From: Bdellovibrio bacteriovorus W
GTDB lineage: Bacteria; Bdellovibrionota; Bdellovibrionia; Bdellovibrionales; Bdellovibrionaceae
Direction: 5' to 3'
NCBI GenBank assembly: GCA_000525675.1
Contig: CP002190.1
Coordinates: 868,001 to 932,000 of the forward strand
DNA: 64,000 nt
Part shown: positions 24,346 through 33,457 of the stretch, in pieces
How positions within the stretch are numbered: the stretch's first letter is position 1
Layout of the letters: every line of letters begins with the position of its first letter
Notes under the pieces: model-generated
The model's input: the letters and a program-made list of their open reading frames with translations, nothing else
The model's database searches: none
Told to the model about the DNA's origin: nothing
Position numbers and translations under genes: made by a program

Positions 24346-24732
24346 CTAGGGATTGTCTTTTTTAACTTTGCAGTTGGGGTGGATGGCCTTGCCGCTCCAA
24401 GTGCCATCTACACAGGAAATCGTGTCAGATATACAGATCTCTCCAGGGCCGGCTTCAGGGCTTAAGTATCCCGTGGCAGTGCCGCCATCTGGAATTGTTC
24501 CCAGCGGAGTTTCGCAAGACTTTCTTTCGACTTCTTTCGGGGCAGGGGGCTCACCCAAAGGGCTTCCAGTGATGGAAGGTGGAGCTGCTGCAGGTGCGGA
24601 ATAGATTCGATCTTGCTGAGTGGCAGGGCGAGCTTTGGGCAAAGGAGACTCCATAGAGGTGGTCTTCTTCACGGATTGGGAAGAACAACCCAAGGCGAAT
24701 AGCACTAGCGGTAAACAAATCCAATTCTTCAT
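24346..24732 (-). CDS. Small lipoprotein with Cys-rich C-terminal domain
   Basis: A 128-aa protein with lipobox ALGC (C16). A Pro/Ala/Ser-rich spacer follows (about 25-68), then a compact C-terminal domain with four Cys (KSCETPLGTIPDGG, GEICISDTISCVDGTWSG, HPNCK). The spacing suggests two disulfides. The spacer suits exposure at the outer membrane surface. No family is named. It is a single-gene unit. Confidence 0.72.
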   Translation of the reverse strand: MKNWICLPLVLFALGCSSQSVKKTTSMESPLPKARPATQQDRIYSAPAAAPPSITGSPLGEPPAPKEVERKSCETPLGTIPDGGTATGYLSPEAGPGEICISDTISCVDGTWSGKAIHPNCKVKKDNP

Positions 24733-24824
24733 AGTCTCTATTTTAAAAGGATCAGAGAGTCTTTCAACTCTAATGTCGTACTTCTAGGTTTTGGTCCTTA
24801 GAGTGTTCCAAAGTTGTAATAATC

Positions 24825-24878
24825 AAAAAAAAACCGCCTTGTGATGAGACTCGGTAAAGAGGCTCTGCAAGGCGGTTT
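24825..24878 (-). terminator. Rho-independent terminator of putA
   Basis: Stem AAACCGCCTTG / CAAGGCGGTTT around a 26-nt internal loop. The plus-strand A run at 24825-24833 gives a T run on the minus strand, 35 nt beyond the putA stop. Confidence 0.8.
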
Positions 24879-24912
24879 CAATGGATCTATGTTAAGGAAC
24901 TAGGGCGTTGAA

Positions 24913-27861
24913 TTACTCTTCAACCGGAGCAAAACCTCGGCGCATTGTATTCTCTGTGACGGCAACTGGTTCCATGTATTGTTTCAAGTAATCAGGTCCG
25001 CCAGTTTTAGAGCCAGCACCTGACATTTTGAATCCACCAAATGGATGGCGGTCAACCATCGCACCTGTGATACCACGGTTGATGTACATGTTTCCAACTT
25101 CGAGCTCTTCTTTTACGCGGGCAATATTGCCTGGGCTGCGAGAGAAGATACCACCCGTCAAGGCGTACTCAGTGCTATTCGCAAACTCAAGAGCTTGAGT
25201 TAAATCTTTGGCTTTAATCAGTGCAACCACTGGGCCGAAGATCTCTTTTTGCGCAAGATCAGAGTCTGCTGGAACATTTCCAAAGATTGTTGGCGGAGCA
25301 TAGAAACCATCTGCTGGTACTTGGCCGCTAAATAGTAACTGGTGCTTACCTTCGGCTTCGTTGATCGTATTTAGAATACGCGCATGCGCTTCTTCATCGA
25401 CAACGGGTCCCATGTAAGCTTTTGGATTTTCTGCTGCCAAGACTTCGATAGATTTAGCTGCTTCCACAAGGCGTTCTGCAAAGCGATCGTAGACTTCTTC
25501 AAGAACAATCACGCGGCTTGCCGCAGAACACTTCTGACCACTGAAGCCAAATGCTGAGTAAAGAACTCCACCCACGGCTTCATCTAGATCGGCATCGTTA
25601 TCGATGATGACGGCGTTTTTACCGCCCATTTCGATAATGCAGCGTTTGACGTGTTGTTGGCCTGGGTGAACCACAGAGGCTCTGTTTAAAATATGAAGAC
25701 CGACAGCTTTAGAACCTGTGAATGAAATCACCGCTGTGTGAGGGTGGTTCACGATGTGTTCTCCAACTTCTTCACCGTAACCAGGAAGGAAGTTAATAAC
25801 GCCTTTCGGGAATCCTGCTTCTTGGATCATTTTCATAAGACCCAACGCCACCACGGAAGACTGCTCCGCAGGCTTCATAACAACGGTGTTACCTGTTACA
25901 GCCGCAGCTGCCACCATTCCGCACAGGATTGCTAGAGGGAAGTTCCAAGGAGCGATAACCGCAGTCACACCGCGAGGTTTGTAAAGATAGTGAGAAACCT
26001 CACCAGGAACGCCGCCCACTTTAAGTGGTTTATTCAGTTCACGCATATGAGCTGCGTAGTAACGGCAGAAGTCGATAGCTTCACCGATATCCCCATCGGC
26101 CTCAGCCCATGGCTTACCCACTTCAAGGACTTGAGTCGCAATAAGTTTAAAGCGATCGCGAGACATTAAGTCTGCAAGCTTATCAACAAGAGCGGCTCTT
26201 TCTTCAACGCTTGTTTTTCTCCAAGTCTTAAAGGCTGCGTGAGCCGTTTGCATGGCTTCTTCAGCAAGTTCGATATTTGCCATATGAACTTTGCCGATAA
26301 CTTGCGACTTGTGAGAAGGATTCACGCGTTCAAAGATCTTGTTTGTTTGAGTCTCTTTACCGTTGACGATCACAGGAACTGTTACAGGCAAAGTTTTTTC
26401 AAAGTCAGCAAGAGCTTTCATTAGGTTGTTGCGATTTTCTGCCACGGCAAAATCTAAAAGTGGCTCATTATAGAACTTGCCTGATTTTTTCTCTAAGATG
26501 GCATTTGTTGGAGTTAATCCATGAGCAGGGTCTTTTAGAAGTTCTGCTGTGGATTTTCCATCGGCAAACTTTCCACGCAACCAAGATTCGTTAGAAGTGT
26601 TTTCAAGAAGACGGCGAACAAGGTAAGCCATTCCTGGAATCAACTCACCCACTGGAGCGTATTCACGTAAGCGGTAGCCCATGTCTACGATAGTTTTTTT
26701 GATCGGCTCAGCCATTCCATAAAGCATTTGGAATTCAAGCGCTTCTTTTGGAATGTTTAATTGTTCTGCGTAAAGCATACAAGCTGCTAACGAACGAACG
26801 TTATGAGAAGCAAAAGCAGGGCGGATCACTTTGATGTTTTCTAAAAGATATTTCGCGCAACGCTCAAAGTTGGCATCTGATTCTGCTTTCACTGTGTAAA
26901 CTGGAATTGGCCAGCCACGTTGTTCAGCTTCAATCGTCTCAGAATCCCAGTAAGCACCTTTTACAAGACGAATCCAGAATGGTGTGCCACGTTGTTTTGC
27001 AAACTCTGTTAAAGACTTGATGTCGTCAAAAGAATCACGCAGGTATGTTTGGATTACAAGACCGAAGAATTTATAATTTTTAAATTCTGGCTCATTGATA
27101 AGCTCTGTGAAAACTTCAACTGTTAAGTGCTTAACAGCGTAGTGTTCCATATCTAAATTTACGAAAACGCCTTTTTCCATACCTAAACGGAAAACAGGGC
27201 GAAGACGGTCTTTCAAAATTGTTTTTGAAACATCCCAAGCAGAGTCTTTGATTTGCGAATAAAGCGCTGTCATTTTAACAGACACGTTTACTTTTGGCAG
27301 AGCCCCTTCGTGATCGCGATCAATCTGAGGAACTTCGTCCCATTTCTCAGCATCTTTTGCGAGCCAGTTGATCAACTCAATGTACTTGTTATTGTACTCT
27401 TGGGCTTCTTGTTCAGACAAAGTGGCTTCTCCGAGGATATCTACGGTGAAAGTCATTTTGTTTTTACGTGCTTTCTTTAAAACCGGAAGAGCTTCATCTG
27501 GATTTTCACCAGTGATGAACATCTTAGCCATTCCCGTGACGTTTTTCTTAATGGCTCCTGCCATTAAGCCCGGAGCAAGAGAGCCAAGGCCCAAGCCCAC
27601 GTTGAAAACTGGAGGCAGAGATCCACCGTCTTCAGAGAAGTATTCTTTCAAATGACGAGCAACCTCATCGCCGGAATTCAATGAAGGCAATACGTCCACA
27701 AAACGGAACATATTGGTTTTGAATTTTTCATTTTTCATGCTCCATTCCATCACGGAGCCATACCAAAAATCTTTAGAGAAAATGGAAGCCTTTGATTGGC
27801 TTTCCATACGCTTCAAAATTTCCTCGCCACGCTTGGCGATTTCTAATTGAATGTCATTCAT
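24913..27861 (-). CDS. putA: Bifunctional proline dehydrogenase / P5C dehydrogenase
   Basis: A 982-aa PutA-type enzyme oxidising proline to glutamate in two steps. The N-terminal PRODH part (about 60-450) has KMTALYSQIKDSAWD, LVIQTYLRDS, RLVKGAYWDSE and YAPVGELIPGMAYLVRRLLEN. The C-terminal aldehyde dehydrogenase (about 510-970) has the APWNFPLAILCGM, EMGGKNAVIIDNDAD and SGQKCSA motifs, with catalytic Cys778. There is no N-terminal ribbon-helix-helix domain and no long C-terminal extension, so it is not an autorepressing E. coli-type PutA. SD GAGGG precedes the ATG. It is monocistronic. Amino-acid catabolism of this kind suits growth on prey protein. Confidence 0.93.
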   Translation of the reverse strand: MNDIQLEIAKRGEEILKRMESQSKASIFSKDFWYGSVMEWSMKNEKFKTNMFRFVDVLPSLNSGDEVARHLKEYFSEDGGSLPPVFNVGLGLGSLAPGLMAGAIKKNVTGMAKMFITGENPDEALPVLKKARKNKMTFTVDILGEATLSEQEAQEYNNKYIELINWLAKDAEKWDEVPQIDRDHEGALPKVNVSVKMTALYSQIKDSAWDVSKTILKDRLRPVFRLGMEKGVFVNLDMEHYAVKHLTVEVFTELINEPEFKNYKFFGLVIQTYLRDSFDDIKSLTEFAKQRGTPFWIRLVKGAYWDSETIEAEQRGWPIPVYTVKAESDANFERCAKYLLENIKVIRPAFASHNVRSLAACMLYAEQLNIPKEALEFQMLYGMAEPIKKTIVDMGYRLREYAPVGELIPGMAYLVRRLLENTSNESWLRGKFADGKSTAELLKDPAHGLTPTNAILEKKSGKFYNEPLLDFAVAENRNNLMKALADFEKTLPVTVPVIVNGKETQTNKIFERVNPSHKSQVIGKVHMANIELAEEAMQTAHAAFKTWRKTSVEERAALVDKLADLMSRDRFKLIATQVLEVGKPWAEADGDIGEAIDFCRYYAAHMRELNKPLKVGGVPGEVSHYLYKPRGVTAVIAPWNFPLAILCGMVAAAAVTGNTVVMKPAEQSSVVALGLMKMIQEAGFPKGVINFLPGYGEEVGEHIVNHPHTAVISFTGSKAVGLHILNRASVVHPGQQHVKRCIIEMGGKNAVIIDNDADLDEAVGGVLYSAFGFSGQKCSAASRVIVLEEVYDRFAERLVEAAKSIEVLAAENPKAYMGPVVDEEAHARILNTINEAEGKHQLLFSGQVPADGFYAPPTIFGNVPADSDLAQKEIFGPVVALIKAKDLTQALEFANSTEYALTGGIFSRSPGNIARVKEELEVGNMYINRGITGAMVDRHPFGGFKMSGAGSKTGGPDYLKQYMEPVAVTENTMRRGFAPVEE

Positions 27862-27986
27862 GTTTTTACCCTCAGGTTAGAGGGCCGCATATTCCCTCTC
27901 GGGGGACAAAAACACAAGAACTTTGAATTTGCGGGAGGCTCTGGAGAGTTGAAAACTAGCCCAGAGCGTCGGGCGGAGGAGCCCGT

Positions 27987-28583
27987 TTAGAAGGCTTTCC
28001 AGGTCTTTTTTATTTGGGAGGTTCCGCTGCCTAGGATTTCAGCTTCTAAAACGTCGCCCGGCTTTACGGGGCCTACACCTGCCGGTGTGCCTGTCAGGAG
28101 TAAATCTCCTGGGCAAACAGGGAAGCGTTCTAGAACATATTTGCGCAAAGTTTCAGCGGAAAAGATCATGTCTTGGGTGTTGCCGTCTTGGCGGGTTTCG
28201 CCGTTGACCTTTAAAACCAAACGCAGGTTCTGAATCTCTTCCGGCGTGATGTTAAACCAAGCAGAAAGGGGAGTGGATTGCGTAAAGCTCTTTGCCAGCG
28301 TCCATGGGTGCCCTTTGGTTTTAAGTTCATTTTGGATCGTTCTTTCGGTGAGATCCAAAGCGATGGCGCCGCGCTTGAAGTTGAAATCTGCATCGAACTC
28401 CAAAGCAAGCTCTACTTCATGGTGGATATCATGAGCCCAATTCGGGAGTTTGAATTCCGCGCTGTTTTCGACAGCGGTACTACCAGCTTTTAAAAAGATC
28501 ATAGGCTCTTGAGGGACGGCATTCCCGAGCTCCTTGGCGTGATCAGCGTAGTTACGACCAACTGCCCAAATATTGCGAATCAT
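27987..28583 (-). CDS. FAH family hydrolase, YcgM-like
   Basis: A 198-aa member of the fumarylacetoacetate hydrolase family, close to YcgM/FAHD1-like acylpyruvases. IWAVGRNYADHAKELGN is followed by PMIFLKAGSTAV, IHHEVELALEFD (metal-binding Glu residues), ALDLTERTIQNELKTKGHPWTLAKSF, and LLTGTPAGVGPVKPGD. It probably hydrolyses or decarboxylates a beta-diketo acid such as an acylpyruvate or oxaloacetate. SD GAGAGGA is present. Its start overlaps the stop of the upstream phosphatase gene (ATGA), so the two are coupled. Confidence 0.87.
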   Translation of the reverse strand: MIRNIWAVGRNYADHAKELGNAVPQEPMIFLKAGSTAVENSAEFKLPNWAHDIHHEVELALEFDADFNFKRGAIALDLTERTIQNELKTKGHPWTLAKSFTQSTPLSAWFNITPEEIQNLRLVLKVNGETRQDGNTQDMIFSAETLRKYVLERFPVCPGDLLLTGTPAGVGPVKPGDVLEAEILGSGTSQIKKTWKAF

Positions 28584-29062
28584 ACTGAAATCCTCTCAAA
28601 ACAAAGAAGTTTAAAATCGGGCTCTTGAACATCAAAGCCAATGTATTGGCACGAGTGCCAGTGGGTGAACATTGAAAGATCTTTATCCGCATCAATCAAG
28701 CTCATGAATTCCACGGTGACATCATAGTGGCTGCATAAAAATAAAACTTCTTCGCCGCTGTCCATGGCTTTATTGAGCAGAGCTTGAAGTCGTTGGCGAA
28801 AGGCGGTGGTGTTTTCATGGCTTTGTTGCTCCAAGAGATCCGGAGTGATTTGCAGAGGTATTTGAAGCTCTTCAGACACGGGGAGGAACGTGTTCTGGGC
28901 TCGCTTTTTAGGTGATACCCAAAGAGCTGTGGGCCGAGGAAGTTCACCAGAAAGAACTTTTTTAGCAAGCTCTTGTGCTTGGGCGTGACCTTGGGAATTT
29001 AAATCAGGGTCTCCGGAGAAATCCATGGATTTTTGGGCATGTCTAAATATGAAGATCTTCAT
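28580..29062 (-). CDS. SixA-like histidine phosphatase family protein
   Basis: A 160-aa branch of the histidine phosphatase superfamily, small like SixA phosphohistidine phosphatases. The N-terminal catalytic motif is FRHAQKS (RHA in place of RHG). DPDLNSQGHAQAQELAKKV and SPKKRAQNTF follow, and a second His is in FLCSHYDVTVEF. The start MKIFIFRHAQ is chosen because AAGGAC lies 6 nt before it and family members start there. An in-frame ATG 48 nt upstream would add a non-homologous tail. The target is unknown. It shares an operon with the FAH-family gene. Confidence 0.8.
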   Translation of the reverse strand: MKIFIFRHAQKSMDFSGDPDLNSQGHAQAQELAKKVLSGELPRPTALWVSPKKRAQNTFLPVSEELQIPLQITPDLLEQQSHENTTAFRQRLQALLNKAMDSGEEVLFLCSHYDVTVEFMSLIDADKDLSMFTHWHSCQYIGFDVQEPDFKLLCFERISV

Positions 29063-29220
29063 TTCTAAGTCCTTACCAAGAGAGCTTCGCGGGTTCGATT
29101 TTAGCCACAACTAGGGCTTTTTTGAAGGATTCCGAGATGCTCTTTACTTGTATGCTCTATGCTTGAAATTAAGGAAAGGCTTTGCTACTTTGCCATTTTC
29201 CACATTTCCGGAGAGTTGTC

Positions 29221-30114
29221 ATGAGTAAACAGCGTGTCCATCGCTTTGTATCTAAAGATTTAACGGTACGTATTGCCGCCGTCAACGCCACTGAGGTTGT
29301 TCAACACATGCAGGGTTTACAGAACACTTATCCTTTGGCAACAATTGCAGTGGGAAGAGGCATGGTTGGGGCTCTTTTGATGGCAGCCCAGCTTAAAGAA
29401 GGCCAAACTGTCGGTTTGCTTTTTAAAGGTGACGGGCCTTTGGGAAGTGTTTATGCCGAAGCTTCCTACGAAGGGCACGTGCGCGGTTACACTCCGAATC
29501 CGCAGTATACACCAGAAAACTATGACAAAGGTTTAAATCTTACGGAGGCGATGGGTAAAGGTACTCTGAACGTGACTCGTCATTTGCCATTTCAAAAACA
29601 ACCCTTCCACGGAATGGTTGATTTAGTAACTGGCGAAATCGGGCATGACATTGCTCACTACTTACATCAGTCCCATCAGATTCGCTCGTTGGTTTCTTTA
29701 GGTGTTTATCTTGATCATGACGCTAAAGTTCAAGTCGCTGGCGGCGTTCTGATTGAAGTCATGCCAGGTGTTTCTGAAGAAGTGGTTGATATGATTCAAG
29801 CCAACTACGAAGACTTCCAACCGAACATTTCAAAAATGTTGATGGAAGGGGCGCAGCCTGTGGATCTGGTAAAACCGTTCATGGCGGGAATTGAATTTGA
29901 AGAGATCTCTCACGATCACCTTGTTCGTTACTCGTGCCCTTGTGACCAAGAACGTGTAGTGCGTGCTTTGGAAGCCTTGGGTGTGGCGGAACTTGAAGAC
30001 ATGATCACAAAGTCAGAGCCTGCGGATGTGACTTGCCAAGTTTGCGGTAAGCCTTACACTGTGAACATTGAAGAGCTGAAAGTGATCAAAGATAGAATTT
30101 CTCATCTACACTAA
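29221..30114 (+). CDS. hslO: Redox-regulated chaperone Hsp33
   Basis: A 297-aa Hsp33, a cytoplasmic holdase activated by oxidation. The core has RGMVGALLMAAQLKEGQTVGLLFKGDGPLGSVYAEAS and VAGGVLIEVMPG. The C-terminal zinc switch is complete, with CPC and CQVC separated by about 30 residues. The start MSKQRV is chosen because GGAGAG precedes it. A longer frame from 29182 lacks support. It converges with the HTH-kinase gene, with only 5 nt between the stops. This is the first of several protein-quality-control genes in the window. Confidence 0.93.
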   Translation: MSKQRVHRFVSKDLTVRIAAVNATEVVQHMQGLQNTYPLATIAVGRGMVGALLMAAQLKEGQTVGLLFKGDGPLGSVYAEASYEGHVRGYTPNPQYTPENYDKGLNLTEAMGKGTLNVTRHLPFQKQPFHGMVDLVTGEIGHDIAHYLHQSHQIRSLVSLGVYLDHDAKVQVAGGVLIEVMPGVSEEVVDMIQANYEDFQPNISKMLMEGAQPVDLVKPFMAGIEFEEISHDHLVRYSCPCDQERVVRALEALGVAELEDMITKSEPADVTCQVCGKPYTVNIEELKVIKDRISHLH

Positions 30115-30119
30115 AGATG

Positions 30120-31652
30120 TCACAAATACTGGGGGGAGATGTTTAAGATTTCGAACCCCTGTTTTCTCCAATTGAATTCCGCCTCTAGAGCTGCAAATAA
30201 ATTTATCAAGCTGACATTGACGATGCTGCTACGAAGTAGATTTTTATTAAGGATGATTTTGTTTTTATCCTTAAATGCCTTTCTCTTTAATTCTATATTC
30301 CTAATGTCGTCGAGAGTGATTTTAATGGGCTTGTTTTCTAGATGATGGAATTGTTGTTCTAAGATTAAATCCCAGAAACCATTATAATCAAAGCTTTCTG
30401 GATCTTTGATCATCATAGAATTTTTAAACTGACTTAAAACTGCCTCTTTATCTTTTCGCAAGATTGCGGAGTACATTCGCTTTTCATTTTGTACGTCGGA
30501 AGGGTCTAATTCGATGACTCTGCCGAAGTCCAAGAAAATCACTTGATTGGGTCGGAATAAAAAGTTTCCAGGGTGTGGGTCCGAATGCATTATATTCTTT
30601 TCGAAGATAGAAAAGCTATGAAAGTAAGATATTAATTGGCCAGCTTGATTTCTTTCGCCTGACGATGAGCGGGTCTTAAACGCATCAAAAGAAAGACCTG
30701 GTTCAAGTTGTGAAACTAAAATACTTTCGCGACAAAGATCGTTTAAAACCCGAGGTATCACAATACGGGGTTCGTGCATAAAGTTTTTTCTAAAAATATT
30801 TTGAAAATGAGCTTCGCGTTTGTAGTCTAACTCTAGCATCACCTGAGTTTGGATGTCGTTCAGAACTTCATCTAAAGAACTCCCAAATATTTTCTTTAAA
30901 GTATTTAAGATAGATAGAGTTTTGAACTGCTTTGATAGAACTTCGTTAATTTTAGGATGTCGAATCTTAAGGACCACAGTTTCGCCAGAGAGTGTCGTCG
31001 CAAGGTGAAGCTGCGCAATGCTTGTTACTCGGAAGGGTTCTTTGTTAACCTTAGAAAAGTATTTGGAGTGATCTCCTTCATAGGCCTCGAATAAAATGTT
31101 CTGAATGATCGAAAACGGCAAAGGTTTAACATTAGATAGCAATTCCCCTAAAAGAACGGGTATTTCTGCAGGTAGGCCACCATCGACAAATGCAGCAATC
31201 TGCGCAACCTTGATAGCAAGACCACGTGATCCATCAAAAGATTTTATGATTTGTCGAGCAATAGCTACTTTGAGTTTATCCAAGACAGGATCTGAATTCC
31301 CAGTATTTTTGAAAGAGTGTTTTACCAGATATGAAATGCTGGACATGCTGTCTTTGGAGACAAAGATTCCTTCAGCCTTTAAAGATTGCACAATAGAAGA
31401 GAGCAAATCTCTGGAGTGATCTATGGACTCGGTCGAAATACAGCTTTGCGATCTATTGAGTGTTTGAATATTTGCTTCATAGATTTCAATGAGTTTAATA
31501 ATGGGGCCGGGGACAGGGCGTTTGCCTGATTCCCATTGGGCGATAGCTCCACAAGTGACTTGAAACTCATCCGCAAGATCTCGCTGAGAGTAGTCTAAAT
31601 AATCTCTTAGTTTTTTAAGGCGGATGGCTTCGTTGGATAAACTCATTTCCAT
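30120..31652 (-). CDS. XRE-HTH fused to ABC1/UbiB-type atypical kinase
   Basis: A 510-aa fusion. Residues about 8-60 are a classic XRE/Cro helix-turn-helix (LRDYLDYSQRDLADEFQVTCGAIAQWESGK). Residues about 130-450 are an ABC1 (UbiB/ADCK) protein-kinase-like domain: KVAQ (148-151, KxGQ in most relatives), SIAQLH (211-216, the Ala-rich nucleotide loop), VVLK (K229), ELDYKREA (E274), HSDPHPGN (356-363) and LDFG (374-377). All nucleotide-binding and catalytic elements are kept apart from Gly-to-Ala in KxGQ. There is no C-terminal TM. A DNA-binding regulator controlled by an ATPase/kinase domain is a reasonable inference. Start M1 or M3 is unresolved; no SD stands out. Confidence 0.85.
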   Translation of the reverse strand: MEMSLSNEAIRLKKLRDYLDYSQRDLADEFQVTCGAIAQWESGKRPVPGPIIKLIEIYEANIQTLNRSQSCISTESIDHSRDLLSSIVQSLKAEGIFVSKDSMSSISYLVKHSFKNTGNSDPVLDKLKVAIARQIIKSFDGSRGLAIKVAQIAAFVDGGLPAEIPVLLGELLSNVKPLPFSIIQNILFEAYEGDHSKYFSKVNKEPFRVTSIAQLHLATTLSGETVVLKIRHPKINEVLSKQFKTLSILNTLKKIFGSSLDEVLNDIQTQVMLELDYKREAHFQNIFRKNFMHEPRIVIPRVLNDLCRESILVSQLEPGLSFDAFKTRSSSGERNQAGQLISYFHSFSIFEKNIMHSDPHPGNFLFRPNQVIFLDFGRVIELDPSDVQNEKRMYSAILRKDKEAVLSQFKNSMMIKDPESFDYNGFWDLILEQQFHHLENKPIKITLDDIRNIELKRKAFKDKNKIILNKNLLRSSIVNVSLINLFAALEAEFNWRKQGFEILNISPQYL

Positions 31653-31700
31653 ATGTAATCACAAGTTTTGCAGAATGTAGAAGATATTTTCATTCAAAGA

Positions 31701-31724
31701 AGGCAGAACCGAAAGGTTCTGCCT
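31701..31724. terminator. Hairpin downstream of the 494-aa lipoprotein gene
   Basis: A perfect 10-bp stem (AGGCAGAACC / GGTTCTGCCT) with a GAAA loop. The T tract on the minus strand is weak. It lies between two minus-strand genes and probably ends the 31765-33249 transcript. Confidence 0.55.
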
Positions 31725-31764
31725 TAGTTAAATTCTAAGAGCTGAATTCTTTATCGTAATCTGA

Positions 31765-33249
31765 CTATTTAGAAAGATTAACAAAGATCTTGCGGCCAGA
31801 AAGCTCATCATAAAACCAAGTCGTCGGATCAGTCGCACAGCGAGGATCTTGACCTGGTTTTAAGACAGAGGTGAAGTCTACTTGTAATGTTGCTTTTGAT
31901 TTAGAGACTTGAGTGATCGTAAAGGTGTGTGTGCGAACGATATGGCAGTCTGCTCTATCATCACCTTCGCCCACGTGCCCTGTGTCCTCTTCAGTCTGTG
32001 AGGTTGTTCCCATGTTTCCAGAGATCACAAGTTCCGAGTGAAGGAAGCGTTCCCGTGGATAGAACTCGAGGCCGCACATGCCATCTGTTGCGCAGGCAGA
32101 GCCATCCAGAATAGGAGCTAAATCGTTCGGATAGTCGCGAAGACGATAGTCACACGAAGTTCCAAAATCGAATTGAACATTTTTGTTGCCGCCTGATTTC
32201 AGTGAACTCAGAGTGCAGCTAAGCCCAGCAATTTCTTGCTCTTCAATAGGTACGTTCTGAATCAACTCATAGCAGTTTTTTGCGGCCTTACACTGGGTCT
32301 CGTCGACGCCGTGGCAGTTGTCGTCATTTCCGTATTTGGAGTAAGCGAACTTGGCATTTTTTAGATCATTCTCACTGAGATTGCTAAGATCTAAACTAAA
32401 GGGAGCTCGCTGTCCAGCTTGGGCGGGAGAAAATGTGTAGCCAGCAGCTGCCAAGCCCTCTTTTCCGCCACAGTGATCAAACGCGGATTTAGTTTTCCAA
32501 ACCGTAGAGATGTCTGAAGTGGACTGATCTGCTGTGTTAGTGGCGGTAATCTTTTGATTGAAATAGATTTTTTGCTTCCACTCATTTTTACACGCTGTTA
32601 GCTCAGCAGGATTTAACTCGTCCATATCACAAGGATGAATAAAACCATTTCCGGTGATTGGCGTCGCAGACCATTCTCCCTTCATATCATAGAACTCCAC
32701 TTCCTGGCCTGTGGAGCCATTGTCATTGATATTATCTTTATTGACGATGGCAATACTAAAACCTCCTACTGTAGCGATAGCAATAGTACCTAGCTTCAAG
32801 CTAGTAGAGCCCGGCTTTGGAGCATAACCCAAAAGCTGCTGGGAACCACCGTAGATTGAATCTTTCGCACCAAATGAAATAGGCATAGACGGAATGCCGT
32901 CTACGAAGATCCAGCATCCGAGCGAAGCACCTTCTTCCATGCCTTTCATCTGTAAAGAAAATGCGCCCGTGGTGGCATGTATAGCTCCTTCGCCAGCCAC
33001 TAGAGGGCCTGAGCCAGGGACGCAGCGAACTTTTTTTTCTTCACCTGCAAAACTTGAGAAATCATTGGGACCGAATATTTTCATGCTGAAGCCGGAAGCT
33101 CCTACGCTTGTGTCGATCTGTCCCTCTATGGATAGGTTTTTTGTTTGAATAGGTGGGGAATTCGGAGAGTTTGGTGACTCCGAACAAGCTGTTGCTAGAG
33201 CCACAGCCCCTGCCAGTGTTAAAGATTTCAGTATCCACATACGCCCCAT
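31765..33249 (-). CDS. Large lipoprotein, unknown
   Basis: A 494-aa protein with signal and lipobox ATAC (C22). A Ser/Pro/Asn-rich spacer is followed by a Cys-rich body with about 18 Cys, for example FIHPCDMDEL, TACKNEW, FDHCGGK, DNCHG, TQCKAAKNCYE and ACATDGMCG. This suggests many disulfides and exposure outside the cytoplasm. An early beta-rich region (about 38-170; LSIEGQIDTSVGASGFSMKIFGP) may be a separate domain. No family is recognised. Lipoprotein sorting to the outer membrane surface is plausible. It follows the PLD-like gene on the same strand, with a palindrome between them. Confidence 0.72.
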   Translation of the reverse strand: MGRMWILKSLTLAGAVALATACSESPNSPNSPPIQTKNLSIEGQIDTSVGASGFSMKIFGPNDFSSFAGEEKKVRCVPGSGPLVAGEGAIHATTGAFSLQMKGMEEGASLGCWIFVDGIPSMPISFGAKDSIYGGSQQLLGYAPKPGSTSLKLGTIAIATVGGFSIAIVNKDNINDNGSTGQEVEFYDMKGEWSATPITGNGFIHPCDMDELNPAELTACKNEWKQKIYFNQKITATNTADQSTSDISTVWKTKSAFDHCGGKEGLAAAGYTFSPAQAGQRAPFSLDLSNLSENDLKNAKFAYSKYGNDDNCHGVDETQCKAAKNCYELIQNVPIEEQEIAGLSCTLSSLKSGGNKNVQFDFGTSCDYRLRDYPNDLAPILDGSACATDGMCGLEFYPRERFLHSELVISGNMGTTSQTEEDTGHVGEGDDRADCHIVRTHTFTITQVSKSKATLQVDFTSVLKPGQDPRCATDPTTWFYDELSGRKIFVNLSK

Positions 33250-33382
33250 TTAAGGTCCTCCATAAAGCATTTAATTTGGTTGTGTGAAATCACAACATGA
33301 AAAATGTTCGGATGCCTCTGGGGCAAGTTTAAGTGAAAGTTCTGAGATTTAATGAGTCCGGACTAATTAAACAGGAAAACGA

Positions 33383-33413
33383 ATAAGAGCGCTCACACTG
33401 TGAGCGCTCTTAT
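33383..33413. terminator. 31-bp near-perfect palindrome, probable terminator of the PLD-like gene
   Basis: Arms of 15 nt (ATAAGAGCGCTCACA / TGTGAGCGCTCTTAT) flank a single C. The minus strand continues with CGTTTTCCTGTTT, so it can work as a terminator for the upstream PLD-like gene. The exact symmetry would also suit a dimeric protein site. Confidence 0.6.
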
Positions 33414-33457
33414 AAAGCTGCTGCGGTAAATAAAGAGCGGGAGTTTAACTACAAGAT

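Noticed and set aside
24276-24365. A 29-codon frame (MMFSPLFLKYL...) after GGGGAG
   Set aside because: It runs through the terminator hairpin and ends in the opposite gene. A leader peptide is possible but unsupported.
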